A stretch of 64,000 nt of DNA from Betaproteobacteria bacterium (GTDB lineage Bacteria; Pseudomonadota; Gammaproteobacteria; Burkholderiales; JAEUOS01): NCBI GenBank assembly GCA_028292405.1, contig JAQGMJ010000040.1, forward strand, positions 1 to 64,000, read 5' to 3'. The notes under the pieces were generated by a model. It was not told where the DNA came from, did no database searches, and was given only the letters and a program-made list of their open reading frames with translations. Made by a program: the position numbers and the translations under genes. This document shows, in pieces, positions 17,805-29,500 of this stretch (the first letter of the stretch is position 1; every line of letters begins with the position of its first letter).

Positions 17805-19661
17805 CTAGTTGACGGCCGATACCGCCGGTGCTTGCGCCGTTCGCAGGGGGCAGCCGCCGCCGGCGGGTGCCGCGGCGGCTTCGCCCTTGGCGATCGAATA
17901 CTCCGCGTGGCGGAACGAGCCCTGCGCGTGGATCGCCGAGCCCAGGGCGAACAGGCGCGATTGCTTGGCCTGCGGCGTCAATAGCAGGTCGAAGCGTTCG
18001 GCGCGCAGGTCGATGGTGGCATTGCCGCTGGCGCGGGTCTGTTCGGTGTCGAGCAGGAGTTCGCGCGAGCGACCGACGCCATTGCGAAAGTCAATGACGG
18101 CGCTGGCGCAATTGAGCGCAATGTCGTGGTCGCCGGTGAGCTTGAGCCACACCACCTTGCCGCCGTTCAGGCCGAGCATGGCATCGAGCAGGTTGGAAAT
18201 CCGGCCAGGAGCCATGCTGATGGTCGCGCTGCCGCTGGCGCTGCCCAGCAATGCCGCTACCGTGTCGCCGCGCCCGCGCAAATCGACCCGCGCCGCCAGC
18301 GGTGCCGCGGTGCTGCCCGCGGTGCGCATTTTGGCGATCAATTGACTGAGCTGCAGGTTGCGCAATTCGATATTCGCGTGGGAGGCGGCCGGACGCTGGC
18401 GGCTGTCGAAGTCCAGCTGGCCGCTGGCGTGGCCGCCGGCGATGGCAATGTCGAAAGGCGCGAGCTTGAGCACGCCATCGCGCAGGTCGGCCGTCGCGTT
18501 CAGGCCTTGCAGGGCGGGCCATTCCGGGCTGTCGATCTTTTTAACGGCCAGCTTCACTTGCGCGTCGATGGTTTGCAGGCGCTCGGCGGCGAGGTGCTCG
18601 TCGGGAATGACGCGCCCACCGGGGGCGGCCGCGCCGGCGCCGCGCGGCGAGGCGCCGTGGTCTTCCGCTTTGGGAAAAGACAGCGAGCTGAAGTCCGCCG
18701 TATGCGCCAGTTCGCTGCGCAAGTCGGCATGCCAGACGCGCCGGCCCTGACGCGTGGCGCTGATGCTGCCGGCGATGTCGGTCGCGCCGATCTTGCCGTC
18801 GAAGCGTTCGAAGGTGAATGCGTCCTGGTCGACGTTCAGGTGGCCGCGCGCCTGGTAGGGATGCGAAGCGGGCGGCTGTCCGCGCAGGAAGGGATGCAGC
18901 TTGTCCAGCGAGGGGCCGGCCACGCGGATCTGTGCGTCGATTGCGCCGATCTTCAGGAAGTCGGCCATGCGCCCGTCCATGTCGAAACGGGTGGCGGCCG
19001 ACTCAGCGTGGCCGCGCAGGGGAAAGAACTCCTGCGTCAACTGCAGGCTGAAAATGGTGCTGGTCAGCAGGTCGCCGGAGAAGGGGCTGCCTGCATAATT
19101 GCCGGCGAAGCGGATGCGGGTCGGCAGGTCGTCCTCGCCGGGGGAGGATTGCATCGTCACATCGAGTTTCAGGCCGCGATGGGCCACACGAAGGCGCGAG
19201 TTGTGGGCTTCAACACGCTGGATCAGGTATTTCCCGGGGCCGCGATATTCGGGGTCACGCAGGCGCCAGTTGCGCAGGCCATCGGGCTGGCGCTCGAGGT
19301 CGACATCGGCATCTTTCAGTTCCAGCAGCGCCACCAGGCTCTGATCGTCGAACAGGGTCCAGAGGCTTTTGAACGTGAAAGTGACTTCACCTACGTTGGC
19401 CATCGGCCGCTTGTCGGCCCAGGGCGCGTTTTGCACGCGCACGCCGCGCAGGCGGATGGTCGGCGCCAGGGAAGGCGAAAAATGCACATGCAGGTCTTCG
19501 GCCTCCACGCTGCGTTGCGAGGTCTGGCTAAGGTAGCGCATGATCGCCGGCCGCGCCCAGTTCCACGGGAAGAACAGGAGTGCAAGCACCAGCAGCAATA
19601 CCACGCCCCCGGCCGCCTGCAGCAGTCGAATGAAGATCAGGTGGGTTGCTGGCCCTGTCAT
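17805..19661 (-). CDS. AsmA family protein
   Basis: This 618-aa protein has one N-terminal transmembrane helix (LLQAAGGVVLLLVLALLFF) and a long beta-rich periplasmic part. It opens like AsmA-type proteins (AEDLHVHFSPSLAPTIRLRGVRVQNAPWA) and contains, near residues 500-570, the AsmA C-terminal pattern (SGSATISMAPGRISNLLDAMLGLNGG). AsmA-like proteins bridge inner and outer membrane and are implicated in phospholipid transport and outer-membrane homeostasis. It is shorter than TamB. The two same-strand genes around it are more than 60 bases away, so it may be monocistronic. Confidence 0.85.
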   Translation of the reverse strand: MTGPATHLIFIRLLQAAGGVVLLLVLALLFFPWNWARPAIMRYLSQTSQRSVEAEDLHVHFSPSLAPTIRLRGVRVQNAPWADKRPMANVGEVTFTFKSLWTLFDDQSLVALLELKDADVDLERQPDGLRNWRLRDPEYRGPGKYLIQRVEAHNSRLRVAHRGLKLDVTMQSSPGEDDLPTRIRFAGNYAGSPFSGDLLTSTIFSLQLTQEFFPLRGHAESAATRFDMDGRMADFLKIGAIDAQIRVAGPSLDKLHPFLRGQPPASHPYQARGHLNVDQDAFTFERFDGKIGATDIAGSISATRQGRRVWHADLRSELAHTADFSSLSFPKAEDHGASPRGAGAAAPGGRVIPDEHLAAERLQTIDAQVKLAVKKIDSPEWPALQGLNATADLRDGVLKLAPFDIAIAGGHASGQLDFDSRQRPAASHANIELRNLQLSQLIAKMRTAGSTAAPLAARVDLRGRGDTVAALLGSASGSATISMAPGRISNLLDAMLGLNGGKVVWLKLTGDHDIALNCASAVIDFRNGVGRSRELLLDTEQTRASGNATIDLRAERFDLLLTPQAKQSRLFALGSAIHAQGSFRHAEYSIAKGEAAAAPAGGGCPLRTAQAPAVSAVN

Positions 19662-19865
19662 TATGATTTTCGGCGTTCTATAGGCGTTGCATGGACGGGT
19701 AAAACCGCATCCATGGTCGCCGTAACGCGGCGGTGCGACTGCCGGTGCCGGGGCAGTTTTCCGGTCGGTGCCGTCCTACACCGGCGTGGCAGTTACGCCG
19801 GGCGATACAATAGCGGACACAGCCTGGGCCACGCTCCTTTTATTCACACGGACAAGACTCAAGAC

Positions 19866-20351
19866 TCATGGTGCTGCGCCTGTTTCGCGGACTTGCCGCG
19901 CGCGCGGGTCGTGCCGCCCCACGTTCAGGGCGAAGGTCGAGGGCTCGCCCTGCGCGGGACTGAGCATGCCGCGCAGCGTGTACCGGTTATCGATGTCCCC
20001 CGGTTGCAGAAAAACGCTGACCGAGGCATTCGGCGCGTAGCAGTGGCCGGCCATCACGTAGCAGTCGTCGGCCCAGGCCAGGGTGCCGGCCAGCTGGCGA
20101 AAGCGGTCGTCGCCGTATTCGAAGCGGCCGCCGGTGAGGATGGACGTGGCAAACAGCAGGCGCAGGCGGAAGTCGTGCTTTTCGCCGTCGCCGGCCTGGC
20201 CGTAGCCGCTGATGCGCAACTGGCCGGTCTGGCGCAGCACGCGGAAGTTCGCTGTCAGCGGAAACACCGCGCCGCCGTAGACGCAACTGCCGGTGCCGAC
20301 GTAGCGGCCGCTTTCCATCAAGGGCAGGCTCAACACCTTGCTTGGGTCCAT
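19866..20351 (-). CDS. Hypothetical protein, beta-rich
   Basis: I recognise no family. I prefer the start at 20351 (MDPSKVLSLPLMESGRYVG), giving 161 aa, over the longer start at 20459, whose first 36 residues are basic and featureless. The sequence alternates short beta strands and glycines (GRYVGTGSCVYGGAVFPLTANFRV, GGRFEYGDD), which suggests a small beta-sandwich or lipocalin-like protein. No signal peptide is visible. It is divergent from ribB and lies upstream of the AsmA gene on the same strand, separated by about 200 bases. Confidence 0.55.
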   Translation of the reverse strand: MDPSKVLSLPLMESGRYVGTGSCVYGGAVFPLTANFRVLRQTGQLRISGYGQAGDGEKHDFRLRLLFATSILTGGRFEYGDDRFRQLAGTLAWADDCYVMAGHCYAPNASVSVFLQPGDIDNRYTLRGMLSPAQGEPSTFALNVGRHDPRARQVRETGAAP

Positions 20352-20454
20352 TGCGCATTGAACAAGCCTGCAACTGTGCAACAGCAGGCGCGGAAATGCA
20401 AATTGCGCCGCCTGATAATGCCCACGGCGGCGGTCGCCGAGGGGCGCGCTCGGG

Positions 20455-20460
20455 TACAAT
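20455..20460 (+). promoter_or_regulatory. Possible -10 element (TACAAT) upstream of ribB
   Basis: TACAAT lies 36 bases before the ribB ATG in the divergent intergenic region. No good -35 sequence is seen 16-18 bases upstream. I found no FMN riboswitch (RFN element) consensus in the 145 bases between the divergent genes. Confidence 0.35.
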
Positions 20461-20496
20461 GGATGCCCGTTGTTTTATGCAGTGCGAGAGGCGTTC

Positions 20497-21633
<1,137 letters not shown>

Positions 21634-21652
21634 GCGCCCGCTCTTGTTGATG

Positions 21653-21681
21653 TGGCCGCCTTGCGCGGCCATCCTTTTTGT
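21653..21681 (+). terminator. Hairpin plus T-run between ribB and ribH
   Basis: TGGCCGC (21653-21659) pairs with GCGGCCA (21665-21671) around a 5-base loop, followed by TCCTTTTTG. It looks like an intrinsic terminator or attenuator inside the ribB-ribH operon, and could reduce ribH and nusB expression relative to ribB. Confidence 0.5.
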
Positions 21682-21705
21682 TCGCACGTTCCACCGACAG
21701 AATTC

Positions 21706-22164
21706 ATGAGCCAGGATCAAGTCCAGTTCGACCAGCAGCTTGACGGCAGCGGCCTTTCGGTCGCCGTGGTGCAGGCACGCTTCAACGCGCAGATCGTCGA
21801 TGCGCTGGCCGATGGCTGCATCGGCGAGCTCAAGCGTCTGGGCGTGGCCAACATCGAACACGTGAAGGTGCCGGGCGCGCTGGAAATTCCGCTGGCGCTG
21901 CAGGCGCTGGCGATGACCGAACGCTTCGACTGCATGGTGGCGCTGGGTTGCGTCGAGCGCGGCGAGACCTATCATTTCGAACTGGTGTGCAACGACTCCG
22001 GCCGCGGCGTGATGGACGTGCAACTGGCCACCGGCATCCCGATCGCCAATGCCATCCTGACGGTGGAAAACGACGCGCAGGCGCGCGCGCGCGTTCCCAA
22101 GGGCGTGGACGCGGCGCGGGTGGCGGTGGAAATGGCTTGCACCCTGAAAGGCATCCAGCGATGA
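21706..22164 (+). CDS. ribH: 6,7-dimethyl-8-ribityllumazine synthase
   Basis: Lumazine synthase condenses the RibB product with the RibD-derived pyrimidine to give the substrate of RibE. ATG 21706 ([11 protein letters not shown]) gives 152 aa, normal for the family; the longer track start covers the upstream hairpin. Typical segments are [28 protein letters not shown] and [14 protein letters not shown]. The protein forms large oligomers in the cytoplasm. The stop overlaps the nusB start (ATGA), the common ribH-nusB coupling. Confidence 0.96.
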   Translation: MSQDQVQFDQQLDGSGLSVAVVQARFNAQIVDALADGCIGELKRLGVANIEHVKVPGALEIPLALQALAMTERFDCMVALGCVERGETYHFELVCNDSGRGVMDVQLATGIPIANAILTVENDAQARARVPKGVDAARVAVEMACTLKGIQR

Positions 22165-22592
22165 AAAGCGCACGCCGCCGTTCGCGTGAATTCGCCGTCC
22201 AGGGCTTGTACCAGTGGCAGCTCAACGCCACCGATCCAACCCTGATCGCCGATGACCTGAAGCGTACCAAGGGCTTCGAGCAGGCCGACGAAAAGCATTT
22301 TCGCGAGTTGCTCTACGGCACCGTGGAACACGCGGAAAGCCTGCGCGCCGAGCTGCGGCCGTATCTGGACCGGCCGGTGAAGGAATTGAGCCCGGTCGAG
22401 CATGCGATCCTGCTGGTCGGGGTCTACGAGTTGAAGCACCATGTCGAAGTGCCGTACCGCGTGGTGATCAACGAATGCGTCGAGCTGGCCAAGACCTTCG
22501 GCGGTACCGACGGCTTCAAATACGTCAACGGCGTACTCGACAAGGCCGCCGCCGGCATGCGCGAAATCGAGATCAAGGGCGCGCGCAAGTAG
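22161..22592 (+). CDS. nusB: Transcription antitermination factor NusB
   Basis: NusB binds boxA RNA with NusE (S10) and supports antitermination of rRNA operons. The 143-aa protein starts at ATG 22161 ([20 protein letters not shown]), overlapping ribH by four bases. The conserved [14 protein letters not shown] and [28 protein letters not shown] segments are complete. The longer track frame starting at 21948 is a shadow through ribH. Confidence 0.97.
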   Translation: MKSARRRSREFAVQGLYQWQLNATDPTLIADDLKRTKGFEQADEKHFRELLYGTVEHAESLRAELRPYLDRPVKELSPVEHAILLVGVYELKHHVEVPYRVVINECVELAKTFGGTDGFKYVNGVLDKAAAGMREIEIKGARK

Positions 22593-22607
22593 GCTGGGCG
22601 CTCAGGC

Positions 22608-23582
22608 ATGGCCTCCGAGTTCGACCTGATCGCCCGCTACTTCACCCGCCCGGCACACCGGGCTCGTTTGGGCGTCGGCGACGACTGCGCGCTGCTTGAT
22701 GTTACTCCCGGCTGCGAGCTGGCGATTTCCACCGACATGCTGGTGGCGGGCACGCATTTTTTTCCGGACGCCGACCCGCAGCGCCTCGGTCACAAGACCC
22801 TGGCGGTCAATCTCTCCGACCTGGCGGCGATGGGTGCCAAACCCGCTAGCGCCTTGCTTTCGCTGGCGTTGCCGGCGGCCGACGAGGCCTGGATCGCCGC
22901 TTTCGCGCGCGGTTTTTTTGCCCTGGCCGATGAGCATGGGGTCGAGCTGGTGGGTGGCGATACCACCCGCACGCCAAGCGGCGGAACGTTAACGTTGACT
23001 GTCACCATCCTCGGCGAAGTGCCGGCCAGCCAGGCGATACGGCGCAGCGGTGCAAAAGCGGGCGACGATATCTGGGTGTCGAATACCCTGGGCGATGCGG
23101 CGCTCGGCTTGGCGGTGCTGCAAGGCAAGGTGAATCTGGAGCAGTCCGAGCGCTACTACTGCATACAGCGGCTGGAAATGCCGGCACCGCGCATCGCCCT
23201 CGGCCTGGCCCTGCGCGGCATCGCGCACAGCATGCTGGATATCTCAGACGGTCTGGCGGGCGACCTGGCGCATATTGCGCGCGCCTCGGGTGTCAGCGCG
23301 CAAGTGGATGTCGATGTGCTGCCGCTGTCGCCCGCGCTGCGCGGCGTGGCGCGCGAACTGGCGCTGCAGTGCGCGCTGGCCGGCGGTGATGACTATGAAC
23401 TTTGTTTCACCGCGGCGGCGGAGCGGCGCACCGCCGTCGAGGCCGCGGGTACCGCGGCCGGCGTGAGCGTGACGCGCATCGGCAGCATCGTGCCGGCGGC
23501 TGCGGTGCCTGTGCGATTTGTCGATGGTGTTGGGCACGAACTCGCACTGCGCCTGGGCGGCTATGATCATTTCGGCGCCTGA
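22608..23582 (+). CDS. thiL: Thiamine-monophosphate kinase
   Basis: ThiL phosphorylates thiamine monophosphate to the active cofactor thiamine diphosphate. The 324-aa protein begins MASEFDLIARYFTRP and has the metal and ATP site GVGDDCALLD, the STDMLVAGTHFF segment, the AVNLSDLAAMGAKP region and the C-terminal GGDDYELCFT motif. All are characteristic of ThiL in the PurM/ThiL superfamily. It follows nusB by 15 bases and overlaps pgpA, so the ribB-to-cinA genes look like one long transcription unit. Confidence 0.96.
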   Translation: MASEFDLIARYFTRPAHRARLGVGDDCALLDVTPGCELAISTDMLVAGTHFFPDADPQRLGHKTLAVNLSDLAAMGAKPASALLSLALPAADEAWIAAFARGFFALADEHGVELVGGDTTRTPSGGTLTLTVTILGEVPASQAIRRSGAKAGDDIWVSNTLGDAALGLAVLQGKVNLEQSERYYCIQRLEMPAPRIALGLALRGIAHSMLDISDGLAGDLAHIARASGVSAQVDVDVLPLSPALRGVARELALQCALAGGDDYELCFTAAAERRTAVEAAGTAAGVSVTRIGSIVPAAAVPVRFVDGVGHELALRLGGYDHFGA

Positions 23583-24093
23583 GCCCGAAGATTCGCCGCC
23601 GCTGCGCCTGCGCCCGACGCTGGCGTGGATGCTGCGCGACCCGGCGCGTATCATCGCCTGCGGCTTTGGCAGTGGGCTGATCCGCCCGGCGCCGGGCACT
23701 TGGGGCACGCTGTTCGGCTGGGGCACCTTCGTGCTGTTTGCCCCCTTCGTGCAGGACTCCTGGCGCCTGGGTGTGGTGGCGCTGGCCTTTGTCGTCGGCG
23801 TATTTGCCTGCGGCCGGGCCGGGCGCGACCTCGGCATCGTCGATCATGGCGGCTTTGTCTGGGACGAGGTGGTGGCGATCTGGCTGGTGTTGGTCCTGGT
23901 GCCGCAGGATTGGCCTGCCCAACTGGCCGCTTTTCTGGTGTTCCGCCTTTTCGATATTCTCAAGCCGCAGCCGATCCGCTATTTCGACGCCAAGCTCAAA
24001 AGCGGCTTCGGCGTGATGTTTGATGACCTGCTGGCGGCGTTTTATACGCTGCTGGTGTTTGCCCTGCATGCGAGGATATTTGCCCATGGCTGA
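23563..24093 (+). CDS. pgpA: Phosphatidylglycerophosphatase A
   Basis: PgpA removes the phosphate from phosphatidylglycerophosphate to make phosphatidylglycerol at the inner membrane. The protein has the family motifs FGSGLIRPAPGTWGTLFG and a conserved acidic VWDEVVAIWL region, with several hydrophobic helices. I chose ATG 23563 (MIISAPEPED), giving 176 aa and a 20-base overlap with thiL; an internal start at 23629 (MLRDPARII) is also possible. The gene overlaps pncC by eight bases. Confidence 0.92.
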   Translation: MIISAPEPEDSPPLRLRPTLAWMLRDPARIIACGFGSGLIRPAPGTWGTLFGWGTFVLFAPFVQDSWRLGVVALAFVVGVFACGRAGRDLGIVDHGGFVWDEVVAIWLVLVLVPQDWPAQLAAFLVFRLFDILKPQPIRYFDAKLKSGFGVMFDDLLAAFYTLLVFALHARIFAHG

Positions 24094-24574
24094 TACGCTG
24101 TCTTTGCTCGGTACCCTGGTTGGCGCGCGCCTGCAGGAACGCGGCCTGGCGCTGGCCTGTGCCGAGTCCTGTACCGGCGGCTGGGTGGCGCAAACCGTTA
24201 CTGCCGTGGCCGGCAGCTCGGCCTGGTTCGACCGCGGCTTTGTCACCTACTCCAACGCAGCCAAGCAGGACATGCTGGGGGTACCGGCCGCCACCCTGGC
24301 GCAATACGGCGCGGTCAGCGAAGAGACCGCGCACGCTATGGCGGTGGGAGCGCTCACTCACTCGCTGGCGCAGGTAGCGCTTTCGATTACCGGTATCGCC
24401 GGACCCACCGGCGGGACGCCGGAAAAGCCTGTCGGCCTGGTCTGCTTTGGCTGGGCCAACAATAAGAAAGAAGCGCGGACCGAGAGCGTGCGCTTCGACG
24501 GCGACCGTGAAGCGGTGCGGCACCAGGCGGTAATCCATGCCCTGCAGGGCCTACTCGCCCTGATCGGCGCTTAG
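24086..24574 (+). CDS. pncC: CinA C-terminal-type nicotinamide-nucleotide amidase
   Basis: This 162-aa single-domain protein hydrolyses NMN to nicotinate mononucleotide in NAD recycling. ATG 24086 (MADTLSLLGT) was chosen. The family signature ALACAESCTGGWVAQ and GIAGPTGGTPEKPVGLV are intact. The MoCF-like N-terminal domain of full-length CinA is absent, as in E. coli PncC. It overlaps pgpA and lies just before recA, a placement often seen for cinA. Confidence 0.93.
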   Translation: MADTLSLLGTLVGARLQERGLALACAESCTGGWVAQTVTAVAGSSAWFDRGFVTYSNAAKQDMLGVPAATLAQYGAVSEETAHAMAVGALTHSLAQVALSITGIAGPTGGTPEKPVGLVCFGWANNKKEARTESVRFDGDREAVRHQAVIHALQGLLALIGA

Positions 24575-24610
24575 CAAATTGAAAAGCCGCAACGGGATGC
24601 GCAAAATTGC

Positions 24611-24639
24611 TTGACCATGCTTTGCCCAGTAGTTACACT
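24611..24639 (+). promoter_or_regulatory. recA sigma-70 promoter
   Basis: TTGACC (24611-24616) and TACACT (24634-24639) are separated by 17 bases. The downstream hexamer touches the LexA box. The promoter would give a leader of about 200 bases before the recA ATG. Confidence 0.7.
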
Positions 24640-24653
24640 GTATAAATGAACAG
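24638..24653. promoter_or_regulatory. LexA (SOS) box of recA
   Basis: CTGTATAAATGAACAG has perfect CTGT and ACAG half-sites eight bases apart, the LexA consensus of beta- and gammaproteobacteria. It overlaps the -10 region, so LexA binding would block initiation and recA should be DNA-damage inducible. Confidence 0.85.
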
Positions 24654-24849
24654 TTAAGGGCCGGTGAGCATTTTAGCGTGCTTCCCGCTGTTTGTCCGGG
24701 TCAAACCGGGTGTTGTCATCCCTTAAACCCTTAAGACTTACCTTCTCTAATTCATTCCGCCGACGGTTATTGGCGAGCCAGGACAAAAAATGCGACCCGC
24801 CTCCAAAAAGCCCGAAACGGAATCCAAAATTTTTCAAGGAAGCACTCTC

Positions 24850-25869
<1,020 letters not shown>

Positions 25870-25873
25870 GTCC

Positions 25874-26545
25874 ATGTGGCCGCGGCGGCGTCCCGCCGGC
25901 GCGGCGGATGACGACGGGTTCGAGCAGTGCGGCACCGCTTCGGCTTCTCCGGACGCCGGGGAAAGCGAAGCGGATGGCGCCGTCCCTGGTCCTGCCAGGT
26001 CCGGTCCCGCCAGGTCCGGTACTGCCGCCCGTTATTCGCGCGGCGGCTTCGACGCCCGCAGGAATGCGCCGGAAGAGCCGCTCAACGCGACGCAACTGCG
26101 CATGCGCGGCATCGCGCTGCTGGCGCGGCGCGAACACAGCCGCGCCGAACTGCAACAAAAACTCCGGCGTTATGCCGATGACGCAACCCTGATCGGGCAG
26201 GTGCTGGACCAGTTGCAGGCGGAAAAGCTATTGTCCGACCAGCGCTTTGCCGAGGGCGTGGCGCGGGTGCGCGGCGCGCGCTACGGCAGTGCCCGGGTCG
26301 CGCAGGATTTGCGCGCCAAGGGCGTCAGCGGCGAATTGGCGAATAGCCTGGTGCGCGACCTCAAGGCCAGCGAGGCCGAACGCGCGCAAGCAGCCTGGCA
26401 AAAACGTTTCGGCGAGGTGCCGGCGGATGCCGCCGAGCGTGCCAAGCAGATGCGCTTTCTACAGGCGCGCGGTTTCGCCTCGGAGGTCATCCACCGGGTG
26501 GTGCCCCGTGCCAGCCGGGCGGCGCCGGAAGACCACGAAGACTAA
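25874..26545 (+). CDS. recX: RecA regulator RecX with extended N-terminus
   Basis: RecX caps RecA filaments and inhibits strand exchange. The recognisable core starts near residue 73 (ATQLRMRGIALLARREHSRAELQQKL) and includes LLSDQRFAEGVARVRGARYG and VIHRVV at the end. The 223-aa ORF carries about 70 extra N-terminal residues of low complexity, including a GPARSG repeat. The ATG at 25874, four bases after recA, was kept because no better start with a ribosome binding site was seen, but a downstream start cannot be excluded. Confidence 0.88.
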   Translation: MWPRRRPAGAADDDGFEQCGTASASPDAGESEADGAVPGPARSGPARSGTAARYSRGGFDARRNAPEEPLNATQLRMRGIALLARREHSRAELQQKLRRYADDATLIGQVLDQLQAEKLLSDQRFAEGVARVRGARYGSARVAQDLRAKGVSGELANSLVRDLKASEAERAQAAWQKRFGEVPADAAERAKQMRFLQARGFASEVIHRVVPRASRAAPEDHED

Positions 26546-26551
26546 ACCGCC

Positions 26552-29500
26552 TCAGGCGGCGCGGTGTCCCTGATGGGAATGCGGATGGGCGATCAGCGCC
26601 GCCGCTTCCATGGCTGTGAGGGGTTGGCCGAAGTAAAAGCCCTGCATTTCGCGGCAACCGTGCTGCAGCAGCTTATTCAGCTGGCGCTCGTTTTCCACCC
26701 CTTCGCCGAGCACGCGCAGGCCCAGGCTCTTGGCCAGGGCGATGGTGGCGCGCACGATAGCGTCGTCGTCGCTGTTGATGCCTGCATGGGGCCCGAGGTC
26801 GCGTACGAAAATGCGGTCGATCTTCAGCTTGTCCACCGGCATGCGCTTGAGATAGGCCAGGCTGGAGTAGCCGGTGCCGAAATCGTCGATGGTCAGCCCC
26901 ACACCCAGGTGGTGCAGCTCGTCCAGGGTGGCCAGGGCATGATCTTCATGGTGCATGAAGGCCGATTCGGTGATCTCCAACTCAAGGTCGGCCGCGGAGA
27001 GGCCGGTCTCGGCCAGCACCGTGCGCACCGCGGCGGGCAGATCGGTCTGGTGCAGTTGCAGGGTGGAGACGTTGACCACCATGCCGGGCACGGTCAGGCC
27101 GGTGAGCTTCCAGTCCGCCGCCTGCCGGCAGGCGTGGCGCAGCACCCACTCGCCCAACGGTACGATCAGGCCGGTCTCCTCGGCCACCGGAATGAATTCG
27201 TTGGGGCCGAGCAGGCCGCGCTCCGGGTGGCGCCAGCGCACCAGGGCTTCAAGCCCGATCAGGCGCGCGCCGTCTTCGCGGCCGAGTTCGAACTGCGGCT
27301 GGAAATACAGCACCAACTCGTCGGTCTTCAGCGCGCGGCGCAGGTCGTTCTCGATGAACAGGCGCGCCTCGGCCGCCCGCGTCATCTCGGTGGAAAAGAA
27401 ACGGAAGCAGTTGCGGCCGGCTTCCTTGGCCTGGTACATCGCCGTGTCCGCGTGCTTGAGCAGCGCCTCGGGGTCGGCGCCGTCTTCCGGGTACAGGCTG
27501 ATGCCGATCGAGGTGGAGATATACAGTTCGTGGCCGCCGGAGGTAAAGGGCTCGCTGGCGTTGGCGATGATCTTCTCGGCCACCTTCGAGCAGGCCCGCG
27601 GCGACTTGACGTCCGGCAGGACGATGACGAATTCGTCGCCGCCCAGGCGCGCCACCACGTCGCCTTCGCGGATGGCGCCGCGCAGGCGCTCGGTCAGCGC
27701 CTTCAGGATCTCGTCGCCGACAGTGTGGCCGAGCGAATCGTTGACGTTCTTGAAACGGTCGATATCGAGGAACATGAAGCCGACCATGCGCCCGGCGCGC
27801 TCGGCGCGGGCAATGGTCTGGCGCGTATGGTCGGCCAGCAGCACCCGGTTCGGCAGGCCGGTGAGCGGGTCGTACATCGCCAGCGCCCGTACCTTTTCCT
27901 CGGCGCGGCGGCGCAGGGTGACGTCGCGCGAATTGCTGATCACCCCGCCGATGGCCGCTTCGTTCATCGCGTTGGTGAAAATGGTCTCCATATTGCGCCA
28001 GGCCCCGCTCTTGTGGCGGAAGCGGTATTCGGCGCGCTGCACCGCGCCCGGCTCCAGCAGCACGCGGCGGTAGATGGTCAGCAGATCGGCGGCGTCCTCG
28101 GAATGCACATGGTCGATCTTGCTGGTGCCGATCAGGTCGGCCGGCTCGTAGCCCAGCATCGCCTCCACCGGCGGGCTGACGAAAATGAAACGCAGGTCGC
28201 CGTCGAGCACCGTCAGCGCGTCGGAAGAGCGTGCCATCAGGGAGCGCAGGCGCTGCTCGCTCGCTTCCAGGCGCAGTTGCGCCGCCTTGCGCTCGCGGAT
28301 GTCGCGGAAAAAGGCATAAAAGCGGCCGCCGTGCGCGTCGACGTAATTCAGGCTGGCCTCCAGCGGAATGACGTCGCCGCCCTTGGTCAGGTGCAGGGAC
28401 TCGAAGGCGCCGCGCGGCGCGTTCTGCACCGTCGATGCGTCCCAGACGGTGCCGACGATCAGGTCGCGCACATTGCGCCCGACGATCTCGTCGCGGGTAT
28501 AGCCGAGCATGCTGCAATAAGCGTCGTTTACGTCCAGGATGGTGCCGTCGCCGCCGCGTACCCAGAAGCCGTCGAAGGAGCGGTGCAGCACCATCTGGTA
28601 TTGCGACTCCAGTTCCTTTTCGTGGGTGACATCGTGGGCGAAGGCGACGAAGCCCTGCGACTCGCCGGCCGGCCCGCGGATCACCGCGGTGCTGGCGCGG
28701 ATCATCAGGCGGCTGCCATCGCGCCGTACGCGCTCCAGTTCCACGCCCTGCAGGCCCTGGCCGCGCCCGGCGTCGGCCAGGATGGCCTCGAATTCCGCTT
28801 CGCGCGCCGGCGGGACGGTCGGTGGGCGGCGGCCCAGCACCTCGATCGCATGCCAGCCGTACATTACGTGCGCCTGCGCGTTCCATGAGGTAAGGCGGCC
28901 CTCGAGGTCGACCGAATAGACCGCCACCGGCGCGCTCTGGATCAGGGTGTTGAGGAAGTGGTTGGAACTGGCCAGCGCGGCTTCGGCATCGAATCGCTCG
29001 GTGACGTCGGTGAAACTGGTGAGCAGCACCGGCCGGGTGCCGTAGCGCACCGGGTCGCAATTGACGATCACGCGCCGGCGCGCGTTGCTGGTGGTGCCCA
29101 TCGGCCGCAGCCAGACCTCGAGGTCGCGCACCTGGCCATCGCTGCGCAGGCGCTTCATCAGGCGGCCGCGGTCATCCGGGTCTTCATACAGGGTGTCGGT
29201 GCCGGGCAGAGGCGCGTTGGCCGCCACGCCGAACAGGGCACGGGCACGGCTGTTGGCCGCCAGCTGTTCGCCGGACTCGATCGAAATCAGCGCCAGGGCA
29301 ACCGGGGCGTTTTCCAGCACCAGGTCGAAGCGCGCCTCCACTTCGCTGCCTTGCGCCGAGTTGGGGCCCGTCGACGGCGCGCGGCGCATGCGCCACCACC
29401 AGGCAACGAGCGCGCCCGCCGCGGCTGTCAGGACCAGGGCCGCGCTGACCGCGGCCTCAGCGCGCCAGGCAAGGCTTTCGGCCGCCTGTGCCGCGTTCCA

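Noticed and set aside
20352-20496. FMN riboswitch before ribB
   Set aside because: I looked for the conserved RFN core in the intergenic region and did not see it; the gap is also short for a full riboswitch plus promoter.
26546-26562. CCGCC-TCA-GGCGG hairpin between recX and the GGDEF-EAL gene as a bidirectional terminator
   Set aside because: The stem is only five base pairs, overlaps the GGDEF-EAL stop codon and has no proper T-run on the recX side.
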